A stretch of 64,000 nt of DNA from the NCBI GenBank assembly GCA_030386875.1, contig CM059559.1, forward strand, positions 61,642,392 through 61,706,391, written 5' to 3'. Position numbers and translations under genes: made by a program. The first letter of the stretch is position 1, and every line of letters starts with the position of its first letter. Under the pieces are notes generated by a model. The model was given only the letters and a program-made list of their open reading frames with translations, had not been told where the DNA came from and did not search any database. Below, in pieces: positions 55,429 to 64,000 of the stretch. This DNA comes from Morinoia aosen (taxonomy: Eukaryota; Arthropoda; Malacostraca; Amphipoda; Talitridae).

Positions 55429-56510
55429 TTGAAATTTTTATTAGCTTTTGGTCTTGATTTTAATATCCCAGTTCAAAATTTGAATTTTTATCAGTACTTT
55501 TTATCATTTGAAAAATTGGTCACCATTTTGAATGATATTCCATGTATCAACTTTAATGAGTTCGTAAGCAATTTCAAATCATTGTCAATGAAGTATTATT
55601 ATAATTTCAAATCATATAAGATATTTTCTGCTATATTCACAAAATCTGATATATCTCTTCTCAAGTCTCTTGCTGCAAACAAGACTATAGTTGTGACTCG
55701 ACCGGACAAAGGTCGCGGTGTAGTTTCACTTGACAGGTATAATTATTTGCGACGTTTGGGTACTATTATTTCAGACAGCAGTAGGTTCTCGGAAATATGT
55801 GAACCTATCCATAAATATGTACTCCGTATAGAAGATCAAATTAACAATTTCTTACGAAAACTTAGTAAATCTTCTGTTATTACTGAAACTATTTATAATA
55901 GTTTATATGTTACCGGTTCAGGTCCGGGAATACTCTATGGTCTTCCTAAAGTACATAAAGCAGATTTTAAATCCAAATTTCAACTAAGACCGATTTTTGC
56001 AGCCTACAACACTCCGAGTTATAAATTAGCTAAATTTGTAGTTCCCATTTTAAACCCCATAACTACTAATGAATACAGCGTTTTTAATTCATTCTCCTTT
56101 GCTAAGGAGATCGCTAGTGACAAATTTTACATGACGTCATTTGATGTCGAAATTTTTTTACCAATATTCGGTTAAATGAAACAATTGATATTCGTTTGCA
56201 GCAATTATTTGAAGTGGAACAGACCGTTTGTAACTTTAGTCGTGTAGCATTTAAAGCTCTGTTAGATCTTGCAGTTAGGTTCTCATTTTTCCTTCTTAAT
56301 GGTAAGTACTACAAACAAATCGAGGGATTGAGTATGGGTCTGCCTTTGGGTCCAACTTTCGCGAATATTTTTTTATGTCACATCATGAACGAATATGGCT
56401 TTCTGAATGTCCAGATAATTTTAAACCAATATTTTACCGCAGATACGTTGATGATACTTTTGTTTTGTTCCGAGGTAGAAAGCACTCTCTTTTTTTTTTG
56501 TTTATATTAA
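55429..56510 (+). pseudogene. Reverse transcriptase of right Penelope-like copy
   Basis: Open from 55429 to 56175: KFLLAFGLDFNIPVQNLN, VVTRPDKGRGVVSLD, GILYGLPKVHKADF, and the first catalytic block TSFDVEIF with Asp retained (the left copy has Glu). An indel near 56160 shifts phase; the frame from 56196 carries GLSMGLPLGPTFANIF, and a second indel in a T7 run (56368-56374) puts the YVDD-containing segment (about 56445) in another phase. The two copies therefore carry different lesions. Confidence 0.9.
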
Positions 56511-56844
56511 TAGTAAACACCGAAATATTAAGTTAGCACGGAGACGGAAGCTAACAATAAATTACCCTCTTTACACTGTCTTGTCCAACGCTCAGGTTCC
56601 ACTTTTTGTACCTCTGTTTATAGGAAAAGCACATTTACTGGTTTGGGTTTAAGTTATTTATTTTAAAATCAACAGCATGAAAACCCTTTTATTTCGGGCC
56701 TATGAAATATGTTCAAGTTATTCATTATTGCATAATGAGTTTGAATTTTTAAAGCAGTTTTGTGTATAAAATGGTTATCCTGTATATTTTATTCAGAAAT
56801 ATCTCAAGCAATTTTTAGATAAAAAGTATTCCGCCATTGCTACT

Positions 56845-57363
56845 GTGCTGACTGTAGATAAAAAGAAATTGTTCGTCACCATTCCTTACTTCGGTGTTCA
56901 GTCTGAAAGGTTGAAAGAACAATTGCTCACATTAGTTGTGAAATACTTTCCCTGTGTTGACCTTCAAATTATTTTGGTTCATAATTTCAAAATTGGTTCA
57001 TTTTTTTATTTTAAAGATAGACTACCCATTTCAATGCTTTCCTCTGTTGTATACAAGTACTGTTGCCCACTGTGTGGGTCTGTGTATGTCGGTTCGACAT
57101 CTCAGTTGCTATCTACGAGGGTATTTGAACACAGTGGTAGAAGTTTCAGGACTGGTATTCCATTAAGTAGGCCTTCCCATTCAGCCATTAAAATCCATGC
57201 TGAAAAATGCAATACAACTACCTCACTCGAAAATTTTTCAATATTAGGTTCTGCAGGTTCGTGTTTTAATTTACGCATTCTTGAATCCCTCTTTATTAGC
57301 AAATTGAAACCTAACCTTAATGACATGCTATCATCCTATCCGTTGAAAATAGGTATTACGTAA
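56845..57363 (+). pseudogene. GIY-YIG endonuclease of right Penelope-like copy
   Basis: A 172-codon open segment: linker FVTIPYFGVQSERLKEQL, then the GIY-YIG core (KYCCPLCGSVYVGSTSQLL, R and EH following), HAEKCNTTTSLENF and the helical end ILESLFISKLKPNLND, ending at TAA 57361-57363. Unlike the left copy this domain has no internal stop. It is cut off from RT by broken sequence at 56500-56840, so it is not expressed as one protein with RT. Confidence 0.9.
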
Positions 57364-57468
57364 TTTTCTTCTTTTCTAATTTTCATTTGTGTACATATTA
57401 TTACATTACTTACTGAATGGTTTTTATTGCCGGTCTTAATTTGTCATTTCTTGTATTTCAGACCATAG

Positions 57469-57493
57469 CTGATGATGATCTAGATGATCGAAA
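57469..57493 (+). ncRNA. Hammerhead-like ribozyme core (candidate, probably degenerate)
   Basis: CTGATGA (57469-57475) is followed by a possible stem II (GATC, loop TAGAT, GATC) and then GAAA (57490-57493), the two conserved hammerhead core boxes. One extra T precedes stem II. Penelope-like elements are known to carry hammerhead motifs in their terminal repeats. I could not find a convincing stem III with cleavage site. The left copy has AAAA instead of GAAA. Confidence 0.4.
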
Positions 57494-57560
57494 CGTCCAA
57501 ATTTTTAATAGATATGTTTTTTAAATCTATCGTCTTCGCTATAACCTTCATTTTAGAGTT

Positions 57561-58971
57561 ATATTGTATTTTACCATTCCATTTTTATGTTTAATTTTTA
57601 TTTTATTATCACTCCCCAGTTTCTAAGTAAGCATACTCTGAAATGATTTTTATAATTATGTTTTCACAATTTCAAAAACTGAAATAGTTTCTGTTTCTCA
57701 GCATTAAACAATTAATGAATTTTTCTTAAGAAAGTTTTGGAAATGTTGTAAGGCATTCAAAATCGGTATTGAGACACATAAAAAATAAAATATAATGTGA
57801 AAGAGCTGCAGTGAAAATAATATCACAACACTAGCAAATACTTCACTTAGTCACGCACATATTATAACTGAAAGTAATGCACCATCTGTGCTGCAATGAG
57901 TGTTGCATTTATTCGATAGTACAAATTATCTTGCCAAAAACGTGCCAAAATTCACCAAAAATACTAAATGAAATGAAGGTGGACGGTTATTAAAATAAGA
58001 GTATGTCAAATACATTGTAAACAGTCAAACGAGAATAAAAGAAAGTATCGCATTACACACTAAGAAGCTAAAAGTGGCTTTTATTCGTAAAAAAAATCTC
58101 CCGAAAACGTCAGAATCCTGCGACGAAAGTAGAACAACTTTCACCTATTATAGCCGAGATTTAAAATAGCGTTGAGCAATAATATGTCACCTTTTCTGCA
58201 CTGCTACCCCGCATAGTGTAGGTTCAGAGAGGAAAAGGCGGTGTGCAAATCTTGCCTACCTTATCTACATGTATGTATGATATTTCATAATTTTGGGGAT
58301 TTTGAGCATAGTAATTGAATCAAGTATTGCAATTCGTTGAATCGGAGCATACTTAGGAAGAGAGAAAACGGTTGATACTTATCTATGCTTATCAGGGTAT
58401 GCACTGCCTACTTTGCCTACTCAGAAGACATATGTCTGTAATAAATATATATATATATATATACATATAATAGTGTACACGACCCGTCATAAATGACGGG
58501 ATTCGATATTGTCGTTATACAAATCTTCCAGATGTGGATGACAAATAAATTAATCCATCCTAATAGTAGCCGCGATTAAAATATTATTGTGTTTGTGCAC
58601 TGATGAAACTCGTATCAAAGATCCGATCATTAAGCATCCTTTCAGAGTGTGAAAGGGACAGACCAACCAACTAATTTTATTTGTTCAATACTGAATTGAG
58701 CATTGTGATAACATAGAAGTTATGCACAGGAAATACCCAAATCTGTTTATTCTTTTCACTTGGCATTTTATTTGCTAGGAATAATCAACACTATATAGGG
58801 TGTTTTTTTTTGGCGGACAAATTTCAATCATAGGTACAAAAACTTCAATAACTCGATTTCCACGAATGATAAAATGTCAAAACTCCTTAGTTTTCGAGTC
58901 ATAAGGACTTCGAGAAACTTTAAAACTCAAAGCAGGATACCTCGTGCGCGCCAATATTAACGCTAGTCTTG
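57561..58971. other. Non-coding interval
   Basis: AT-rich, no gene seen. Holds a short (AT)n run (58445-58462), an 18-base hairpin CCCGTCATAAATGACGGG (58481-58498), and at 58592-58670 a segment resembling sequence in the arms of the hAT element. Confidence 0.5.
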
Positions 58972-59257
58972 ATAGTTCCGACCATACTATAGCAGTTTTT
59001 TGTCATTTTTACGATAATACGTGCAAGCATTTTACCATTACAAAAGATTTGCAATTTAAATGTTCGTTAGGAAATTAACACTAAGTCATCAATGGTAAAC
59101 TTTAGTAGCTATTTCGTTAAATTAATAAACCGTGCAAACATTATTTAATACTTAGTAGCTTGAAACTGCAGATACTTTTCCTAGCCGTAAAAAGCTTGCA
59201 GTTCTCGTTGTAAAAATATCTAAAACCTGGTTTAGCGGGGTCGGAACTATCAAGACT
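58972..59257. mobile_element. Short inverted-repeat (MITE-like) element
   Basis: GTCTTGATAGTTCCGACC near 58972 and its exact complement at 59240-59257 form the ends of a ~285-bp segment; inner sequence is also partly inverted (GTGCAAGC near 59020 against GCTTGCAG near 59196). No coding capacity; duplication not clear. Confidence 0.6.
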
Positions 59258-60620
59258 TCACCTTTTTCACTTCAAATCAATCTAAATCAAAGTCAATTTA
59301 ATCCAAGTCAAGATCAATTTAATCGGTCAAATTTAAATTAAACCAACCCTAAGCTAAGTTAAGAATTTACATAACCACTCGTTAATTTGAGAGTTTTTTT
59401 GGATTAAATATGCCTCTATTGTATGTAATGAGGAAGACAATCGTTTTTCTTTTCAGCAAGGAATACATAAAATTTCTGCCATTGTCCGGTGTTGCAATCT
59501 AAAGACAATCCGTCGTAAAATGTGCTAAATATCCAGCATCAGGAGGCAGAGTGTGATTTAGATTTTTGGGTGACGTAAAGATACAAGCATAAAAATATCT
59601 TATTATACCAGTCACTTGAGTTTTTTTAAATTCAACATTTATGGCAGTTTGCATCCATTCAAATATTTATGTTCAAAAGGTAATTTTATGTTACACATAC
59701 ATATAGAAGTATCGAGGAATTATTTACACTCAAATATAGATTGATATGCATGAAATTTCACTTTATCTCATGTATGAAATCATATTAACATGCTACTACA
59801 CAAGATTATCATTGTACGATATGTAGAATAAATCCATAAAAAATACAGCAACGAAGTCCTGTTTCCGCTTCTCCAAACGACTTTCGTAAAAAGAAGTTAT
59901 AATATTTACATTGACATGAATGATATATTTGCCTTGGCCTATTAATTTGAAGGGATGGCAACACTTTTATTGCCAATGCAGGAATGTATGAGTGTAGTAA
60001 TGTACGCCTATAAATTGTATTCAAACGGAATCGTACATAAGTACTCAGTGAATCGCATCTGTATATTTCTCTTAAAGATTAAATCTACATAACGTTCAAT
60101 AGTTTTCTTATGTATTCGCATGCATATGATTTCATACATGTGATAAAATGAAATTTCACGCATGCAAATCTCTAAATGAGAGTAAATCTCTAAATGAGAG
60201 TAAATAAATCTCCGATGCTGCTATGTATAACATAAAATTACATTTTGAACATAAATATTTGAATGGATGCATACTACCATTAATGTAGAATTTCAAAATA
60301 ACTTCAATGAGTTGTACAATACAAAGTGAACAGGTTATATTTTATATATGACTGGTCTCTTTTACACCGGTCAAAGATCTGAATCGCATTCTGCCTCCTG
60401 ATGCTGGATACTTAGCACATTTTACGACAGCTTGTCTTTAGATTGTAACACAGGCGAAAGTTTTATGTATTCCTTGCTGAAAGAAAAAACGATTGTCTTG
60501 CCAATCACATCCAATAGAAACATATAAAATGAGAAAAACAGTCTAATTAAAAAGTGATTGTGTCAATTCTAAACTCAACTTAGAGTTGGATTACTTTAAA
60601 TTTGACTTGGACTAAATTGA
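59258..60620. repeat. Foldback element A
   Basis: Large palindromic element of about 1.36 kb. Left arm words such as ATCCAGCATCAGGAGGCAG (about 59530) and CAAATATTTATGTTCAAAA (59660) recur inverted near 60390 and 60245. The left end starts with CACCTTTTTCACTTCAAATC and 21-base-like units. The expected matching right terminus is replaced by the left end of element B. No gene. Confidence 0.75.
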
Positions 60621-61804
60621 ACTACACCTTTTTCACTTCAAATTAATCTAAGTCAAGTTCAAATTAATCCGAGTCAAGTTCGAATTAATCTAAGTCAAGT
60701 TCAATTTATTCCAAGTCAAGTTCAAATTAATCCAAGTCAAGTTCAAATTAATCCGAGTCAAGTCCAAATTAATTCAAGTCAAGTTCAAATTAATCCAACC
60801 CTCAGTTGAGTTAAAAAATGACAAAATAATTTGTTAATTTGAGATTTTGTGTTAAATATGTATCTATTGGATGTGATAAGAAAGACTGGTTTCGAGGATT
60901 TATTTACACTCAGATATTTATATAAGTGAAATTCCACTTTATCACATCTATGAAATCAAATACATGCATGTACAATATATTATCATTGGACGATATGTAG
61001 ATTTAATCAATTCAATATTTATTTACAATTCAATATATAATATTTTTAGGACTTCAATAACTTTTATAATAATCTTTTTAATAATATTTAGGCCTTGAAA
61101 GTATTATACATTTAATGGTGAACACACACAAATAAAATCAGTATAAGTTAGAAACGTTGTTTCTTGTATGCTTATTGTGTATTGTAAGTGGATCCAACAT
61201 TTCTTCACATTAACTAACACGGAATTAGAATGGATGGCAACATTTATGTTGCTAATGCAGGAATGTATCTGGGTAGTAATGTACATGTATAAATTGTAAT
61301 CACACGGAATCGTACATTAGTAATCAGTGAATCGCGTTTGTATATTTCTTTTAAAGATTAAATCTACATATCGTTCAATGAAAACCTTTAGTATTAGCAT
61401 GTGATTTCATAGATGAGATAAAGTGGAACTTCACGTATATAAATATCTATGAGTGTGAATATATCCTCGAAATCAGTCTTGCTTATAACATCCGTAGATA
61501 CATATTTAACACAAAAAACTCAAATTAACAAATTATTATGGCATTCTTTAACTCAACTGAGGGTTGGATTAATTTGAACTTGACTTAGATTAATTTGAAC
61601 TTGACTCGGATTAATTTGAGCTTGACTTGGATTACATTGAACTTGACTTGGATTAATTTGAACTTGACTTGGATTAATTTGAACTTGACTCGGATTAATT
61701 TGAACTTGACTCGGATTAATTTGAACTTGACTCGGGTTAATTTGAACTTAACTCGGATTAAATTGATCTTGACTTGGATTAATTTGAAATAAAAAAGGTG
61801 TAGT
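60621..61804. repeat. Foldback element B with 21-bp tandem repeats in both arms
   Basis: A 1,184-bp element with ends ACTACACC/GGTGTAGT. Left arm 60636-60800 holds tandem units of AAGTTCAAATTAATCC type (21 bases); right arm 61556-61795 holds about eleven inverted counterparts. Inner parts are also inverted (60885-61015 against 61340-61490). No target duplication seen. Confidence 0.82.
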
Positions 61805-61844
61805 AAGTGCGTCATTAACCGTCATTAAAGGTGGATAGCCGTCG

Positions 61845-62024
61845 AGGAGGCTGCTCTCGATTGTATTTCAATGAAAATGAACGAATATGTTAACATTTAC
61901 TTCTGCAAAAAAAAAGAAAAGATTGCATGGCCTACGATGCAGGCTATGCAATCTTTTTTTATGGAGGAGTGAATGTTAACATATTCGTTCATTTTCATTA
62001 AAATACAACCGAGAGCAGCCTCCT
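61845..62024. repeat. ~180-bp near-perfect hairpin
   Basis: Arms AGGAGGCTGCTCTCG...AACATATTCGTTCATTTTC-type pair over about 55 outer bases with few mismatches; an inner stem pairs AAAGATTGCAT with ATGCAATCTTT, leaving a small loop near 61935. It may be a young foldback element or the source of a hairpin RNA. Confidence 0.8.
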
Positions 62025-63115
62025 TCAAATTACGATCCTTATATTTGCTGCTTTTAGTCTGGCATAGGCATTCATGGGCTCCGTATATTTCACTTAATTG
62101 CAACGTATCTTCTCGCGGCGAAGTTGCGTCAGCCATAATGGATGAACGAAGAGCAATACCTCTCCACGTGGCTGCTAACTTGAGGAAGGTTTCAAAATTG
62201 TCACGAAACTTCCTTCTAAGGTTGTAGGAACAAGACAGTGATTTTGTTTAATTTATTGATCTTACTATGGGTAACGTAATCACGACAGGACAAACGAGTT
62301 GTAGAGTAAGTCTGCGTTACATAATTATGTTGTACTTCTTAAAATGCGTAACGTGGTAAAAGGAAAAAAGGAATATAAAGGTAAAGGCAAAAATAAGGCA
62401 AAGTAAGGGGGTAGCATGGGGAGACCTGAAAATAATAAAATCGTTAATGAAAATAATAACTGGTACATCTTACGCGTCGCCAACGCCTAACTAGTTAATG
62501 ATAATAGTTTGTCATAGTTACTCAATGTTTAGTATAAATGAATGATTATTCGGTCTGACTTACGGAGGAACTGTACACGGCACATGATTTACTTAGTACA
62601 TTAAATAATTTGACAAGGGGTTTAAATTATCGGCTCATCAATCATGGCTTGAATATTATAAAATTAATGATCCTATGATTAAACCATTAATCAATACAAA
62701 TTACCTTCGAGTTTAGGTATCTAGTTACACGATAATGTCCCCTAATTACTACTGGCAGAAATACTATCTATCTAATGTGTTTATACACATTACAATTGTT
62801 ATTATAGAGGACGTCTTTTCTAGTCCGTTGAAACCGTAACGTCTCTGGCACAATGGCCGCACGCCTAACTACCTCACGAGCCGGCAACTCGGCCTGCGTC
62901 GGATCACCTTTCATTCTCATGTAAATGATAGCAATAGCGTGATGGTCTTGAGCCAAAACTTATCTCTTGACCAGTACGTTTTGGACTATAAAAATCGGCA
63001 CTAAGTAAATTGGTAAAAGTACACCTAAATACTCAGCAAATTTAGTAATTATGGTAGAACTCACCCCGACGACCGTATAAGAAGGCACTGATATTCACAC
63101 AACGACGGTTAAAAA
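62025..63115. other. Non-coding interval
   Basis: AT-rich, no supportable gene or repeat. Confidence 0.5.
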
Positions 63116-63290
63116 AAGGCCCGTCCACACTATCAATCTTTCGCCCGAAGTTCGTGTTTTTCGGCAGTCCGCGAACACGAACACAGATGTAAAGTTCGCA
63201 GATTTCGGTGTGTTTGTGTTTTCCATCGTGTTGGAAAACACGAACACGAACTTTCCATCAAACAGCGAACACTCGCTTGTTTATGTATTG
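63116..63290. repeat. Partial inverted-repeat element with GTTCGTGTT words
   Basis: GTTCGTGTTTTTCGGCAG (about 63149) and the complementary CGAACACGAAC words (63172, 63238) recur in both orientations within 150 bases, after GGCCCGTCCACAC, a sequence type seen at ends of some DNA transposons. Boundaries cannot be fixed. Confidence 0.35.
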
Positions 63291-64000
63291 TGGAAGGTGG
63301 TTCTGCTGCGAGTTAATAATTTGAATTTCCTATTTTATCGATTTAATTATGTTTTTGGTGCAAATTTAGTTGATTGTAGGGTGGCACGGACATTTACTTA
63401 CCAAAATGAACTTCGTTACGTGGTTATTTCATTTTATTCAGATATGGCTGAGTATGTAAATAGGTTTGGATTTGATTGGTGTGAATGTAATTGAAATATT
63501 ACCTCTCTGAAATGAAACTGAACATGCATAAAATTATCTAAGTTTAGTGATTTTGATATCTAAATAAAGTTTTGGAAATATTTCAGTAGTATTTCAACAA
63601 TGGTAGCTACTTATATGATGATAGAATTGCCACAAAAATTCATTTGCACAATATGTGGCCTTTATTTATTGTATTTCTTGGTAAAAAATTTTTTATTTCA
63701 ATAAAATACTGTATTTCTCTTATACCCTGATGCTTACATTAAAATCAAGTCCTCAGATTAGAAATTGTATTATATAAAAATTATCGGGGAGAAATATGCA
63801 ATCTTTTACAAACTTTTAGTTGTAGGTTTAAATAAGCATAATTGCAACTTATTTCAAAAATTTATCTGCCCTGTTAACCAAATTAGTGGGTAAAAAAGTT
63901 ATAGCTGTATGTAGAGTCATTTACATATATGTTTAGAGTTTAAATATTTTTATGAAAAAGCATTGGTAAACTTCTCTCATTTATGTTTCTCTTTGCATTT
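63291..64000. other. Non-coding interval
   Basis: AT-rich DNA to the window end, with several AATAAA words but no recognisable gene. A 94-codon frame at 63210-63494 has no known motif. Confidence 0.5.

Larger units (their letters stand above)
55290..57560 (+). mobile_element. Penelope-like element, right copy
   Basis: Plus-strand copy with RT and GIY-YIG domains and a 3' region carrying a hammerhead-like core (57469-57493). Coding is broken in several places. Left limit about 55290, where decayed N-terminal coding (HTRKLNDLGVQMN) begins; right limit near 57557 where identity with the left copy ends. Confidence 0.9.

Noticed and set aside
61585-61815. Open frames on both strands with a seven-residue repeat (NLTWINL type)
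   Set aside because: They are translations of the 21-base tandem units of foldback element B; open on both strands only because the unit is a multiple of three without stops.
63210-63494. 94-codon frame near the right edge
   Set aside because: Begins inside inverted GTTCGTGTT words and shows no known domain.
1-64000. tRNA, rRNA and host exon-intron genes
   Set aside because: Nothing with a convincing cloverleaf, rRNA similarity or spliced non-transposon coding sequence was seen by eye; a covariance-model or protein search could still find weak cases.

Overview
This is eukaryotic repeat DNA, most likely from an arthropod. I found no bacterial-type operon, tRNA, rRNA or convincing host protein gene. 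The evidence is the repertoire: Ty3/Gypsy, long-LTR BEL/Pao, I-like and CR1-like non-LTR elements, Penelope-like elements with a GIY-YIG endonuclease, a hAT element with long inverted arms, foldback elements and degenerate CCTAA-type runs. Every recognisable reading frame belongs to a transposable element, and none is intact.

Region by region: (1) 1-3570, the 3' end of a Ty3/Gypsy element (protease, RT, RNase H, integrase, 3' LTR). (2) About 4500 (or 5480) to 32660, one I-like non-LTR retrotransposon split by insertions. Its ORF1 is interrupted by a plus-strand BEL/Pao element (6367-16718, 5-bp target duplication GCTCA), by a minus-strand internally deleted BEL/Pao element (17228-27909, duplication CCTAC) and by a 367-bp solo-LTR-like insert (28111-28477). 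A hAT element (24708-27667, 8-bp duplication CACAATAC) sits in the 5' LTR of the minus BEL copy and itself contains a ~200-bp inverted-repeat element. ORF2 (endonuclease, RT, RNase H) follows at 28907, overlapping the end of ORF1 by ATGTTAA. (3) 32661-35371, non-coding, with a 26-bp minisatellite. (4) 35372-40824, an LTR element with two LTRs and duplication TTTCC, encoding gag and a divergent Ty3-like pol. (5) About 41068-45590, a related, 5'-truncated, minus-strand LTR element. (6) 45587-46280, half of a foldback element and a 78-bp direct repeat. (7) 46465 to about 51135, a CR1/L2-like non-LTR element. (8) 51155-57560, two Penelope-like copies in inverted orientation, the left one split by a ~1.85-kb insert, with a hammerhead-like core near the 3' end of both. 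(9) 57560-64000, non-coding AT-rich DNA with a short inverted-repeat element, two large foldback elements carrying 21-bp tandem repeats, and a ~180-bp near-perfect hairpin.

The genes do not form a cellular pathway. What can be read is a chronology: I-like element first, then two BEL/Pao insertions and a solo-LTR-like insert, then hAT into one BEL LTR, with a small inverted-repeat element inside the hAT. I did not find a clearly new biological system. The most interesting items are the nested stack, the ORF1/ORF2 overlap, the internally deleted BEL copy, the inverted Penelope pair with hammerhead-like motifs, and the foldback family.
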